Assembly: GCF_000368265.1 (NCBI RefSeq)
Contig: NZ_KB851219.1
Span: 387,920 to 451,919 of the forward strand
Length of the DNA stretch: 64,000 nt
Direction: 5' to 3'
Source: Acinetobacter brisouisimilis
GTDB lineage: Bacteria > Pseudomonadota > Gammaproteobacteria > Pseudomonadales > Moraxellaceae
The notes under the pieces were generated by a model. The model did not search any database. It was not told where the DNA came from and saw only the letters and a list, made by a program, of their open reading frames with translations. The position numbers and the translations under genes are program-made. Of this stretch, positions 10,269 through 19,858 are shown one piece after another (position 1 is the stretch's first letter; every line of letters begins with the position of its first letter).

Positions 10269-11150
10269 ATGAGTCATATACAAAATGCTTTAATTACAAA
10301 ACTCAAGCGATCTGAACATTGGTATGCCTGTTTAGAACTAAAATTTTCTGCACAAGAACGACGAACTGTTTTAGTGCATAGAAAACATTATGGCCCACTT
10401 AGAGTGCAAAAGATGCTATGGCCAGAAAAAACAGGCGTTTGTCATAGCATTATTGTACACCCACCTGCAGGTATTGCAGGGGGAGATCATCTTACTTTTG
10501 AGATCGAAGTACAATCGAAAGCACATGCGTTGGTTACCACGCCTGGCGCAGGAAAATGGTATAAAACCAATGCTAAACAAGCCTTTCAGCATATTCATTT
10601 ACAGGTAGATGATCATGCAACTTTGGAATGGCTGCCTCAAGAAACCATGCTCTTTAATGGAGCGAATGCTTATTCAGAAACGCACATTCATCTGGCACAG
10701 TCGGCAAGTTTTATTGGGTGGGATATGCTGGTACTAGGGCGTCAGGCACGTCAGGAAAACTTTGAAACAGGTCAGTACCATAATCAGTTGCGTTTATGGC
10801 ATGCAGGAAAATTATTGCTTGCAGATACCTTACAGTTTCAGGGTAATGACCGCTGGTTAAGTTCGTGTTTGGGCATGAACCGCCAAGCGGTACTTGGAAA
10901 CTTGTGGGCAGTTGCTCCTGAAAAGTTTCGTGCGACTGTAATTTTAGAACAACAGATTGAGCTGATTCGTGAATTAATGGTGCGTATGCAAGTACCTGTC
11001 ACATTAACTCTATTGAATGATGTAGTGAGTGCGCGTTATCTAGGACAAGATGCGCGGCAATGTCATGATGCCTTTGCGGCAATTCGGGCACGTTTGCGTC
11101 GCTACTGGTTTGATCTGGATGAAGAATTTCCGCGCATTTGGCGTACTTAA
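10269..11150 (+). CDS. ureD: Urease accessory protein UreD (UreH)
   Basis: Scaffold chaperone that binds apo-urease and, with UreF and UreG, channels nickel into the active site. The 293-residue protein has family hallmarks: [32 protein letters not shown], and a C-terminal LGQDARQ segment. It is the first gene of the operon, about 100 nt before ureA, which is the usual position in Pseudomonas- and Acinetobacter-type clusters. Confidence 0.92.
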   Translation: MSHIQNALITKLKRSEHWYACLELKFSAQERRTVLVHRKHYGPLRVQKMLWPEKTGVCHSIIVHPPAGIAGGDHLTFEIEVQSKAHALVTTPGAGKWYKTNAKQAFQHIHLQVDDHATLEWLPQETMLFNGANAYSETHIHLAQSASFIGWDMLVLGRQARQENFETGQYHNQLRLWHAGKLLLADTLQFQGNDRWLSSCLGMNRQAVLGNLWAVAPEKFRATVILEQQIELIRELMVRMQVPVTLTLLNDVVSARYLGQDARQCHDAFAAIRARLRRYWFDLDEEFPRIWRT

Positions 11151-11249
11151 ATTACGTCATATTGCTTATTTTCAAAACATTCAATTCCGTTAAGCTGTGT
11201 TTTAGCACATATTTTGCTTAATCAAAGACAAATAAATCAGGAAAGAGAT

Positions 11250-11552
11250 ATGGAACTCAATCCCACAGAAAAAGATAAATTACTGATTTTTACAGCAGGT
11301 CTGGTGGCAGAGCGTCGCAAGGCACGAGGTTTAAAGCTGAATTACCCTGAAGCGATTGCTTATATTTCAGCAGCTTTGCTTGAAGGTGCACGCGATGGGA
11401 TGAGTGTTGCGGAACTGATGCATTATGGAACGACCTTACTGAGCCGTGACGATGTCATGGAGGGTATTGCAGAGATGATTGCTGAAGTGCAAGTTGAAGC
11501 GACTTTTCCTGATGGTTCAAAACTGGTTACGGTTCATCAACCGATTGTTTAA
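11250..11552 (+). CDS. ureA: Urease gamma subunit
   Basis: Smallest structural subunit of the (UreABC)3 nickel enzyme that hydrolyses urea to ammonia and carbamate. At 100 residues it has the expected length, with the conserved [12 protein letters not shown] start, [14 protein letters not shown], and a VTVHQPI C-terminus. The ATG at 11250 follows a GGAAAGAG ribosome site. The longer frame from 11214 adds unconserved residues. ureB follows 14 nt later. Confidence 0.96.
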   Translation: MELNPTEKDKLLIFTAGLVAERRKARGLKLNYPEAIAYISAALLEGARDGMSVAELMHYGTTLLSRDDVMEGIAEMIAEVQVEATFPDGSKLVTVHQPIV

Positions 11553-11566
11553 ACAGGAGAATAAAT

Positions 11567-11878
11567 ATGATTCCTGGAGAAGTATTGACCTCGGATGCTG
11601 ACATCGAACTGAATGCTGGACGAGTAACTTTAAAAATTTCCGTGAGTAATCTTGGTGATCGCCCGATTCAGGTCGGTTCACATTTTCATTTCTATGAAGC
11701 CAACGATGCCTTGCAGTTTGACCGTGAGGTGAGCAAAGGTTTTCGTTTGAATATTGCCGCAGGAACAGCGGTGCGTTTTGAGCCAGGGCAACGTCGTGAT
11801 GTCGAATTGGTGGCTTTGGCAGGTAAGCGTGAAGTCTATGGTTTTGCTGGGCGTGTCATGGGGAAATTGGACAGATGA
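11567..11878 (+). CDS. ureB: Urease beta subunit
   Basis: 103-residue structural subunit. It shows the typical MIPGEV start, [30 protein letters not shown], and the [10 protein letters not shown] end. An AGGAG box precedes the ATG. Its last four bases overlap the start of the acetyltransferase gene, so the two are translationally coupled. Confidence 0.96.
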   Translation: MIPGEVLTSDADIELNAGRVTLKISVSNLGDRPIQVGSHFHFYEANDALQFDREVSKGFRLNIAAGTAVRFEPGQRRDVELVALAGKREVYGFAGRVMGKLDR

Positions 11879-12324
11879 TACAGATCCGATCTGCGACACC
11901 ACAAGATGTTCGTGCCATTCAAGCTTTGATTCAGCCTTATTTCGCTGACTTTGTGGTAGATGAATCAGGTTTGGCACATTTTAGTGAGCAAGTGGTGATG
12001 GATTTTATTCATCATTCTGAAGTGCATTCTTTTGTTGCTGAGCAAGATCAGCAGATTTTAGGTGTGGTTGCCTATCGGGAGCCTGCACATCTGTTGCATT
12101 TTTTTGTAGATCAGCATCACCACTCACAAGGAATTGGTAAGCAGCTTTGGCAATATGCCGAGCAGCATGCTTTGCAGCAGCCGATTCAGGAATTTACCGT
12201 CAATTCGAGCTGTGCTGCGCAAGATGTGTATCGCCGCTTTGGCTTTGAAGCGGTACAAGATGTTAAAGAAGCACATGGGCTGCGCTTTATTGCCATGAAA
12301 AAGACTTATCCCACAACACCATAA
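11875..12324 (+). CDS. GNAT-family N-acetyltransferase inside the urease operon
   Basis: 149-residue single-domain GNAT protein. The acetyl-CoA-binding motif A is visible as [18 protein letters not shown], followed by the motif-B region [10 protein letters not shown]. The substrate is unknown. It overlaps ureB by ATGA and ends 13 nt before ureC, so it is an integral operon member rather than a loose neighbour. P. aeruginosa likewise has an acetyltransferase (PA4866) among its urease structural genes, which suggests a recurrent partnership. There is no direct sequence evidence for a role in urease maturation. Confidence 0.85.
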   Translation: MIQIRSATPQDVRAIQALIQPYFADFVVDESGLAHFSEQVVMDFIHHSEVHSFVAEQDQQILGVVAYREPAHLLHFFVDQHHHSQGIGKQLWQYAEQHALQQPIQEFTVNSSCAAQDVYRRFGFEAVQDVKEAHGLRFIAMKKTYPTTP

Positions 12325-12337
12325 GATTAGGATAAAA

Positions 12338-14041
12338 ATGATGAAAATGTCACGCCGTGCCTATGCGGAAATGTTTGGTCCTACTGTCGGTGATCGGGTC
12401 CGGTTAGCCGATACCGAGCTTTTTATTGAAGTGGAACAAGACTTCACCACTTATGGCGAAGAAGTCAAATTTGGTGGTGGCAAAGTTATCCGTGACGGGA
12501 TGGGGCAGTCTCAATTGCTGGCGGATGATGTCGCAGATACTGTAATTACGAATGCCTTGATTGTGGATTGGTGGGGCATTGTCAAAGCTGATGTCGGTCT
12601 GAAAAACGGGCGCATCTGGAAAATCGGCAAGGCAGGCAATCCTGATATTCAGCCGAATATTACCATTCCACTCGGTGCAGCTACGGAAGTGATTGCAGGT
12701 GAAGGGCAGATTTTGACGGCTGGCGGAGTCGATACGCATATTCACTGGATTTGCCCGCAACAAGTGGAAACTGCGCTGATGTCTGGCGTGACCACTATGG
12801 TGGGTGGTGGAACAGGACCTGCTGCAGGAACATCGGCAACCACTGTGACGCCAGGTCCTTGGCATATTGGCACCATGCTGCAAGCGATTGACGACTTACC
12901 GATGAATATTGGTCTGCTTGGTAAAGGTAACTTGAGTTTGCCTGATCCAATTCGTGAGCAGATTAAAGCAGGGGTGATCGGGCTGAAACTGCATGAGGAC
13001 TGGGGTTCAACGCCTGCAGCCATTGATAACTGTTTAAGTGTTGCCGATGAATATGATGTGCAAGTTGCGATTCATACAGATACCTTAAATGAAGGTGGTT
13101 TTCTGGAAGAAACCCTTGCCGCATTTAAAGAGCGTACCATTCACACCTACCATACTGAAGGTGCAGGTGGTGGGCATGCACCCGACATTTTAAAAGCCAT
13201 CGGGCAAAGTAATGTCTTGCCATCATCGACCAATCCAACTCGTCCCTATACCGTCAATACCATTGATGAGCATTTGGATATGCTGATGGTCTGCCATCAC
13301 CTAGACCCTGCAATTGCTGAAGATGTAGCATTTGCCGAGAGCCGTATTCGCCGTGAAACCATTGCTGCGGAAGATATCTTGCAGGATATGGGAGCAATCG
13401 CCATGATGTCTTCCGACTCACAAGCCATGGGACGCGTCGGTGAGATGATTATTCGCACATGGCAAACCGCACATAAGATGAAAGTACAGCGTGGCAGTCT
13501 AGAAGGTGACAATGCCCAGCACGATAACAATCGCGTGAAACGCTATATCGCCAAATATACGATTAACCCTGCGATTACCCATGGTCTAAGCCATGAAATT
13601 GGTTCAGTCGAAGAAGGTAAACTGGCAGATCTGGTGTTGTGGAAGCCAGCATTTTTTGGGGTAAAGCCATCGATGATCATTAAAGGCGGCATGATTGCTG
13701 CTGCACCGATGGGGGATATTAATGCCTCGATTCCAACCCCGCAGCCTGTGCATTACCGTCTGATGTTTGGTGCATTCCCGCGAGGAGTTCATCGTACCTG
13801 TTTGACCTTCTTGCCGCAGGTCGCGATTGATGCGGGTGTAGCTGAACAGTTAGAACTGAAAAAAATGATTAGCCCGTGTAAAAACACTCGCAATATCAGC
13901 AAGCAGGACATGAAACACAATAGTTATTGCCCTGTGATGGATGTGCATCCTGAAACTTATGAAGTGCGTGCAGATGGTGAGTTACTCACCTGTGAGCCTG
14001 CGGATGTGCTGCCGATGGCACAGCGTTACTTCCTATTTTAA
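12338..14041 (+). CDS. ureC: Urease alpha (catalytic) subunit
   Basis: 567-residue amidohydrolase that carries the dinickel centre. Active-site elements sit at canonical numbers when counted from ATG 12338: the carbamylated lysine K217 (GLKLHEDWG) and the flap/catalytic HHLD with H320. [16 protein letters not shown] and [12 protein letters not shown] supply the metal ligands. The start is preceded by AGGA. Two further in-frame ATGs (12341, 12347) are possible, but the numbering favours the first. All catalytic residues appear intact, so the enzyme should be functional. Confidence 0.97.
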   Translation: MMKMSRRAYAEMFGPTVGDRVRLADTELFIEVEQDFTTYGEEVKFGGGKVIRDGMGQSQLLADDVADTVITNALIVDWWGIVKADVGLKNGRIWKIGKAGNPDIQPNITIPLGAATEVIAGEGQILTAGGVDTHIHWICPQQVETALMSGVTTMVGGGTGPAAGTSATTVTPGPWHIGTMLQAIDDLPMNIGLLGKGNLSLPDPIREQIKAGVIGLKLHEDWGSTPAAIDNCLSVADEYDVQVAIHTDTLNEGGFLEETLAAFKERTIHTYHTEGAGGGHAPDILKAIGQSNVLPSSTNPTRPYTVNTIDEHLDMLMVCHHLDPAIAEDVAFAESRIRRETIAAEDILQDMGAIAMMSSDSQAMGRVGEMIIRTWQTAHKMKVQRGSLEGDNAQHDNNRVKRYIAKYTINPAITHGLSHEIGSVEEGKLADLVLWKPAFFGVKPSMIIKGGMIAAAPMGDINASIPTPQPVHYRLMFGAFPRGVHRTCLTFLPQVAIDAGVAEQLELKKMISPCKNTRNISKQDMKHNSYCPVMDVHPETYEVRADGELLTCEPADVLPMAQRYFLF

Positions 14042-14108
14042 AAAGATTGAATAAAAACCTTTGCAATATTGTGCAAGAACAAAAGCCATGAAAAGTGAGT
14101 ATGACGAT

Positions 14109-14591
14109 ATGAAAATTTATACCCAACGTCTTGACAATATCGCAGCAGAAGAGCCTTTTGAGGTGGTGGAACTCAGCTTTGATACTCGCCAGAAATCACG
14201 TTTTCGTGCCACATTAAACAATGGTACAGACATTGGTGCAGACTTGCCACGGACGGGAATTTTACGCAGTGGTTCATTTATTGCCACGCCAAATGGTGAG
14301 ATTTTACGGGTGGATGCCAAAGCTGAACGCCTGATGTGTGTGACTGCACCGACTCAGTTCGATCTACTTAAAGCTGCTTATCATTTAGGCAATCGTCATG
14401 TGCCATTGATGTTGACGCCTACAGCATTGTATTTCGAACCTGACCATGTCTTGGCAGAAATGGTGCAAGGTTTGGGTTTGGCAGTGAATGAAGTTGAACA
14501 TCCGTTTGAGCCTGAAAGTGGGGCATATGCACAGCATAGCCATGACCACCGTTTAAGCCCGATTAAGGCTTTACATCATGTCCATCACTAA
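14109..14591 (+). CDS. ureE: Urease accessory nickel metallochaperone UreE
   Basis: Delivers nickel to the UreDFG-apo-urease complex. From ATG 14109 ([11 protein letters not shown]) it is 160 residues. The N-terminal peptide-binding domain is followed by the metal-binding domain with the conserved [10 protein letters not shown] histidine, and the tail is His-rich ([11 protein letters not shown]...HHVHH). A start at 14088 would add seven residues. The last 14 bases overlap ureF. Confidence 0.93.
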   Translation: MKIYTQRLDNIAAEEPFEVVELSFDTRQKSRFRATLNNGTDIGADLPRTGILRSGSFIATPNGEILRVDAKAERLMCVTAPTQFDLLKAAYHLGNRHVPLMLTPTALYFEPDHVLAEMVQGLGLAVNEVEHPFEPESGAYAQHSHDHRLSPIKALHHVHH

Positions 14592-15243
14592 TGCAGCGCA
14601 ACTGCTGAAATTATTGACCCTGTCATCGACTGCGTTGCCAGTTGGAGCGTACTGTTATTCGCAAGGTGTAGAAAGCGCGATTCAGATTGGACTGATTCAG
14701 GATGAAGCCAGTAGTAAGGCTTATTTTGAAGATGTCTTGGAAATGCTGCTGGTACGCTTTGAGCTGCCGATGTTACAACGCCTGATGCAAAGCTATGCAG
14801 ACACAGAACAGTTTGAGGTATGGGCAGAAATATACCGAGCCAGTCGAGAAACCAAGGAATTTTTGGCGGAGTCACAGCAACTGGCATTTTCATTAAATGC
14901 TTGGATTAAAGATGTTCTGCAAATTCCTGTCGAAGTAAAAAAACAGTTTGGTTTTGTGCCTGTGTATGCACAGCTCTGTGGGCGTTTAGAACTTGAACTG
15001 GTAGATGTTTTGACAGCGTATACATTTACCGTGTTGGAAAATCAGGTTTTGGCCGCAGTGAAAACTGTGCCGCTTGGACAGATTGCAGGGCAGCGGATTT
15101 TATGGCATGTGCATGGCTTGATTCCCGATGCGATACAACGCGCAATGCAATTACAAGATCATGACATGAGTAGCGCCTTACCGAACTATGCCATGCTGAG
15201 TATGCAGCATGAAACCCAATATTCACGATTATTTAGATCATAA
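14578..15243 (+). CDS. ureF: Urease accessory protein UreF
   Basis: All-helical partner of UreD and UreG in nickel insertion. The 221 residues show the family N-terminus ([24 protein letters not shown]) and the central [17 protein letters not shown] segment. It overlaps the end of ureE and is followed by ureG after 51 nt, in standard operon order. Confidence 0.93.
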   Translation: MSITNAAQLLKLLTLSSTALPVGAYCYSQGVESAIQIGLIQDEASSKAYFEDVLEMLLVRFELPMLQRLMQSYADTEQFEVWAEIYRASRETKEFLAESQQLAFSLNAWIKDVLQIPVEVKKQFGFVPVYAQLCGRLELELVDVLTAYTFTVLENQVLAAVKTVPLGQIAGQRILWHVHGLIPDAIQRAMQLQDHDMSSALPNYAMLSMQHETQYSRLFRS

Positions 15244-15294
15244 AACAGATTCTCTCGTTCAGTGCGAGAGTCATAAATTTAGAAGGAAACAACG

Positions 15295-15909
15295 ATGTCA
15301 GAACGTAGCCCATTGCGTGTTGGAATTGGTGGTCCAGTGGGATCAGGCAAAACCGCATTAACTTTGAATTTATGCCGTGCTTTACGTGACAAATACAACA
15401 TGGCAGTTGTGACCAATGACATTTATACAAAAGAAGATTCCAACTTTTTAACCCGCAATGAAGCCATGAATCCTGAGCGTATTGTCGGAGTGGAAACAGG
15501 TGGTTGTCCACATACCGCGATTCGTGAAGACGCGTCGATTAACCTTGCTGCAATTGATGACTTATGTGAGAAATTTGATGGCTTGGAGCTGATCATCATT
15601 GAAAGTGGTGGTGATAACTTGGCTGCGACGTTTAGCCCAGAATTGTCAGATTTAACCCTGTATGTCATTGATGTGGCAGGTGGTGAGAAAATTCCACGTA
15701 AAGGTGGGCCAGGCATTACCAAGTCAGATTTGCTGATTATCAATAAAACCGACTTGGCGCCAATGGTGGGTGCAAATCTGGATGTAATGGATCAGGATGC
15801 CAAACGTATGCGCGGCGATAAACCATTTTTATTTTCCAATATGAAAACCCAAGATGGTTTGGCAGAAATTATTCGCTTCATTGAAAAACAAGGCTTGTTT
15901 AAATCATAA
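15295..15909 (+). CDS. ureG: Urease accessory GTPase UreG
   Basis: SIMIBI-class GTPase that powers nickel transfer. The 204 residues contain P-loop GPVGSGKT at 13-20, the metal-binding Cys-Pro-His ([10 protein letters not shown]), [17 protein letters not shown], and the NKTDLAP guanine-specificity motif. A GAAGGAA site precedes the ATG. The downstream permease begins 10 nt later. Confidence 0.96.
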   Translation: MSERSPLRVGIGGPVGSGKTALTLNLCRALRDKYNMAVVTNDIYTKEDSNFLTRNEAMNPERIVGVETGGCPHTAIREDASINLAAIDDLCEKFDGLELIIIESGGDNLAATFSPELSDLTLYVIDVAGGEKIPRKGGPGITKSDLLIINKTDLAPMVGANLDVMDQDAKRMRGDKPFLFSNMKTQDGLAEIIRFIEKQGLFKS

Positions 15910-15919
15910 GGAGAAGGGC

Positions 15920-16495
15920 ATGAAAATTTTAAAAACATTGAGCAGTGCTTTGATCCTGAGTGCTTTACCTGTGCTAGCGATGGCGCATCCAGGGCATGAA
16001 TTTCCACAGCTTGGTTTTTTAAGTGGTTTTGTTCATCCATTTACTGGGCTAGATCACATGTCCATGGCGGCAGGTTTGGGTGTACTGCTGTGGAAAACCA
16101 AACGCCAATGGCAAATGTCGGGTGTGGTTGCACTGGTTGCTGCATTACTGATTGGTTTTGTTATTGGTGCGCAAAATCTATTGAGTGCTTCGGTTGCAGA
16201 ATATGGCATTGTGGCATCACTGATGGTTTTGGTTGTGGCTTTATGGCATAAACATAGCGTTTTGATGCCTGTTGCAACTTCGGCATTGGCAATTTTTCAT
16301 GGCATGGCGCATGGAGCTGAACTCAGTTCACAGGGTCACTGGGCAGGGCTGATGCTGGGAATGATTACAGCAATGGCATTGCTTTATGCGATCGGTTTGG
16401 GTGTCGGTGCATTGCTTGAACGCTATATTCCAGAGCAAGGTCGTAAAATGGTTGCAGGTGTAGTTGCTCTTGTGAGCTTGTTCGGCTTGGCTTAA
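15920..16495 (+). CDS. HupE/UreJ-family nickel permease
   Basis: Likely inner-membrane metal permease that supplies nickel to urease. The 191-residue protein has a signal-like N-terminus ending near AMA, then the family motif HPGHE and HPFTGLDHM, and several hydrophobic helices with a central FHGMAHGAEL motif whose histidines are typical of these transporters. ATG 15920 is chosen because AAGGAGA lies just upstream. It is the last gene of the urease operon, before a terminator. Confidence 0.9.
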   Translation: MKILKTLSSALILSALPVLAMAHPGHEFPQLGFLSGFVHPFTGLDHMSMAAGLGVLLWKTKRQWQMSGVVALVAALLIGFVIGAQNLLSASVAEYGIVASLMVLVVALWHKHSVLMPVATSALAIFHGMAHGAELSSQGHWAGLMLGMITAMALLYAIGLGVGALLERYIPEQGRKMVAGVVALVSLFGLA

Positions 16496-16519
16496 TTCAG
16501 CCATTTTAGAGATTGACAG

Positions 16520-16555
16520 GAAGTTAAAGTAACTCATTTGCTTTAACTTCTTTTA
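16520..16555 (+). terminator. Terminator of the urease operon
   Basis: The stem gaagttaaag / ctttaacttc with the loop taactcatttg is followed by a short T-rich tract, 25 nt after the permease stop. Confidence 0.6.
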
Positions 16556-16710
16556 CCTAACCATTCATATCTTCACATTGCATCACACAGCACAGTAAAT
16601 TCCTTTCAAAATTTGTGATAAACCGTGTTTTAAATTACATGACCCCTCAAGATTTTTAGGTGATCTTTCCCAACAATAGCGCAATGCTGTTGTAGAGAGG
16701 ATAAAACTTC

Positions 16711-16971
16711 ATGAAATATTTTTGGATTGGTTTGATGTGTTTGGTGACTTTAAATGGCTGTATGGTGCCACACTCGCATGCAGTATTATCCAAACAGACC
16801 AATCTTGCATCAGAGCCGTTCAAGCCTAAACCTTTACATGTTGACAATGGTTTTCATGACGATGATGGGCGTGAACATGAGCCACAGCATAGGCGCCGTG
16901 AAGTAGTCTATGCGGAAGATTTACGCTGTGATGATCCACCTGATCAGGAGGAAACCACTGAACTGTTATGA
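16711..16971 (+). CDS. Small predicted lipoprotein
   Basis: 86 residues with a lipoprotein signal peptide: hydrophobic MKYFWIGLMCLVTL followed by lipobox LNGC, with the lipidated cysteine at about residue 17. The mature part is hydrophilic, rich in His, Asp, Glu and Arg (DNGFHDDDGREHEPQHRRRE), and has no recognisable domain. GAGAGGAT provides a ribosome site. Its 3' end overlaps the 3' end of convergent rsmD by six bases. The function is unknown. Confidence 0.6.
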   Translation: MKYFWIGLMCLVTLNGCMVPHSHAVLSKQTNLASEPFKPKPLHVDNGFHDDDGREHEPQHRRREVVYAEDLRCDDPPDQEETTELL

Positions 16972-17517
16972 AACCTGTTTTTGGAATAAACCAGCCTGAA
17001 CCTGACCTGCCTTGGTTTGTTTAAGAAGTTGCCATGATGTTGGGAGCTTTAGGCTGTTTAGCGCACGATCAGCTTCTACATAAATCAGCCCCTGATCTTT
17101 TAAATGAACATCGGCAAGTTCAGCCAATTCTTGCCACAAATCTAGGCTATACGGTGGATCAAGAAAAATTAGATCAAATTCTTGAGAGAGTTTAGGTAAA
17201 ACATTTTCTGCCGTATTGCTATAAAGTTGGCAATTTTCAGCTTTAAGCAATTGGATGTTGTCTTTAAGGAATTTGGCTTGACTGCGATCAGGTTCAATCA
17301 TCACCACTTGCGCTGCACCACGTGACAGGGCTTCAAATCCGAGTGCCCCTGAACCCGTACAGACATCCAGAACGACTGCATTTTGAATATTCCACATTAA
17401 CCAGTTAAATAGCGTTTCACGCACACGGTCAGGGGTAGGACGTAAACCATCAATCGGCGCAAAACCCAGTTGACGTCGTTTCCATTGCCCACCAATAATA
17501 CGTAACTGATTTTTCAT
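16966..17517 (-). CDS. rsmD: 16S rRNA (guanine966-N2)-methyltransferase
   Basis: SAM-dependent methyltransferase acting on 16S rRNA G966 in the small subunit. The 183-residue protein has the characteristic N-terminus MKNQLRIIGGQWKRR, RPTPDRVRETLFNWL, SAM loop DVCTGSGALGFEALSRGA, and catalytic DPPY. It lies three bases downstream of mrdA in the same direction and is probably co-transcribed. Confidence 0.92.
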   Translation of the reverse strand: MKNQLRIIGGQWKRRQLGFAPIDGLRPTPDRVRETLFNWLMWNIQNAVVLDVCTGSGALGFEALSRGAAQVVMIEPDRSQAKFLKDNIQLLKAENCQLYSNTAENVLPKLSQEFDLIFLDPPYSLDLWQELAELADVHLKDQGLIYVEADRALNSLKLPTSWQLLKQTKAGQVQAGLFQKQVS

Positions 17518-17520
17518 GCT

Positions 17521-19542
17521 TTATTCCGTGATATCTACTGGCTGTGAAGCTGCTGCAGGTTTAGGTTTTTGCTCTTGCTGTGGTTTTTGTTTGTTCGGTA
17601 GAGCTTTGGGGTCAGCCTGCAAAATGCTCTGACCGCTTGGTAATTGGCTTGGCTGAATCCCTGCTGTCATTAGGCTACCTGTAACCTGGTGAGTCGTTGG
17701 GCGAATTGGATTGGATTTGCGTTGTAGCATCCAATAATCAAATACAGGGCGTGCCAATTGTGCTGCTGCACCCCCGTGCCGACCATTTTCCAAAATGACT
17801 GCAATCGCAATTTGTGGATTGTCAGCTGGTGCAAAGCCCACAAATAAACCATGGTCAAGCTGACGGTCAGTCAGTGAAGCTTCGTTATATTTTTTACCTT
17901 GTGCAATACTTTTAACCTGTGCTGTCCCTGTTTTACCTGCGATTTGATACGCATTGGTACGAATACCACGTCCTGTCCCCTCGTTAATTACATTGACCAT
18001 GGCATCGCGCATTTTTCCCCAGTCCTCATCAGTTCCTTTAAACTGGACGCGACCATCAGGAGCATTACGCACGGGGAATGGTTTTGCACCACGAGTATTG
18101 CTGACCACGTGCGGGATAAGGTGGTAACCGTGATTGGAGACAATCGAGATTGCCATTGCCAACTGAATCGGTGTTGCGGTAAATGCACCTTGCCCGATAC
18201 TCACCGAAATGGTTTCACCTTTGAGCCATTTGGCTTTTCGGGTACGTAGTTTCCACTCTGGGTTCGGGTATAAGCCAGTACTTTCATTGGGCAGGTCAAC
18301 TCCTGTTTTTTCACCAAAACCAAACTGGCGCATCCATGAATTCATGCGCTCAATACCCATCTGGCTCGACAGGATATAAAAATAGGTGTCGCAAGATTCC
18401 TGAATGGCTTTGTTCAGATCGACAATCCCATGTCCTGTTTTTTTCCAGTCACGGAATTTATGCGAGTCGCCTGGTAAATGGAAATAACCAGGGTCATTAA
18501 TGGCAGTTGACCAGTCAATCACACCATAATTAATGCCACCTAAACCTTCAACAGGCTTAATGGTTGAACCGGGTGGATAAACCCCTTGTAAAGAACGGTT
18601 ATAAAGAGGCTGATCAAGGTTGTCACGCAAGGCAACATAATCTTTTGAACTGATCCCTGATACGAACAAATTGGGGTTGAAGCTCGGGCTAGACACCATT
18701 GCTAAAATTTCCCCAGTATGCGGATCAATCGCCACGATTGCACCACGACGACCTGCCAGTTGCTCAGACGCAACCATTTGCAGACCATAATCAATCGATA
18801 AATACAGATCATTCCCGCGAACAGGGTCTTTACGCCCTAAATGACGCAGGACGTTACCGTGTGCATCGGCTTCAACCGATTCATTGCCCGGAATACCATG
18901 CAGCAAATCTTCATAAGATTTTTCAATACCGATTTTACCGATCAGGTTAGTGCCTGCGTAGACATCTTTATTGATGTTTTTTAATTCTCGGTCGTTAATT
19001 CGTCCTACATAGCCAATCACATGCGCAAACAGTTCCCCATACGGATAGTAGCGCGTCATTTGTGTTTCAATGTTGACGCCAGGAAACAGGTATTTAACCT
19101 CACTGAATTTGGCAATTTCACTTTCATTGAGATTCAGTTTAAGCGCGACTCGTTCAGTTTTTTTGGCAGTTTTGATACGGCTATTGAAACGCTCAATATC
19201 ATCCTGATTCAGATTTAAAATTGGGATCAGCCGTTTGACTGTACCGTCAATATCGTCAATATCGGCTTTACTGAGTGTTGCAGTAAAAACGGGGTAGTTG
19301 TCGGCAAGCAAAATGCCGTTACGATCATAAATATAACCACGTGCAGGAGGGAGTGGCTGTAAGCGAATTCGGTTGTTATCAGAAGCTGTTTGAAATTCTT
19401 GGTAATGAAAAATCTGCAAATAGATGTAGCGGGCAATCAATGTTCCGAAACATAGGAACACCATACCGATGGCGATAAAAATGCGACTACGAAAAAGGCG
19501 TTTTTCTTCTTGAACATTCTTTAAGGGAAGATGTTGCTTCAT
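17521..19542 (-). CDS. mrdA: Penicillin-binding protein 2
   Basis: Elongasome peptidoglycan transpeptidase. The 673 residues have an N-terminal membrane anchor (about 20-40), the PBP dimerisation domain, and the transpeptidase domain with SxxK at Ser326 (PPGSTIKP), a QSCDTY region, and KTG at 537-539. The C-terminal tail is Gln/Pro/Lys-rich and unconserved. Its usual partner rodA is not adjacent, and rsmD follows immediately. This protein is a known beta-lactam target. Confidence 0.93.
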   Translation of the reverse strand: MKQHLPLKNVQEEKRLFRSRIFIAIGMVFLCFGTLIARYIYLQIFHYQEFQTASDNNRIRLQPLPPARGYIYDRNGILLADNYPVFTATLSKADIDDIDGTVKRLIPILNLNQDDIERFNSRIKTAKKTERVALKLNLNESEIAKFSEVKYLFPGVNIETQMTRYYPYGELFAHVIGYVGRINDRELKNINKDVYAGTNLIGKIGIEKSYEDLLHGIPGNESVEADAHGNVLRHLGRKDPVRGNDLYLSIDYGLQMVASEQLAGRRGAIVAIDPHTGEILAMVSSPSFNPNLFVSGISSKDYVALRDNLDQPLYNRSLQGVYPPGSTIKPVEGLGGINYGVIDWSTAINDPGYFHLPGDSHKFRDWKKTGHGIVDLNKAIQESCDTYFYILSSQMGIERMNSWMRQFGFGEKTGVDLPNESTGLYPNPEWKLRTRKAKWLKGETISVSIGQGAFTATPIQLAMAISIVSNHGYHLIPHVVSNTRGAKPFPVRNAPDGRVQFKGTDEDWGKMRDAMVNVINEGTGRGIRTNAYQIAGKTGTAQVKSIAQGKKYNEASLTDRQLDHGLFVGFAPADNPQIAIAVILENGRHGGAAAQLARPVFDYWMLQRKSNPIRPTTHQVTGSLMTAGIQPSQLPSGQSILQADPKALPNKQKPQQEQKPKPAAASQPVDITE

Positions 19543-19858
19543 ATTCGTGTCGTCAATGAGCCATGTGAGAATAAAGGCGGATTATTTTAACTCAACATGA
19601 GAATGAAAGTCGCAAGTATTTTACGCATTCTGTGTAAAACTTGTAGTTTGGCTGATTTGACAGCAATTTTTTTGCTCAATGTTGCTACAGTGAATCTTGA
19701 AAATCTGCTACAGTGCATTGCAGAACAACATTAAAAAATCATCCTTGTAAAGCAGTCAAATCTTGGTCTTACAAATTTGGTATATTTTAAGTAATTGTAT
19801 TCGTTCAAAATAGCCTTTCTCTATTGAACACCTGAAGTTATAGCGTACGAGAGCATTC
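19543..19858. other. Divergent control region between mrdA and the DUF445 gene
   Basis: No ORF of interest. The segment contains a direct repeat tgctacagtg at 19683-19692 and 19706-19715 (starts 23 bp apart). No promoter with good elements on both sides stood out. Confidence 0.4.
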
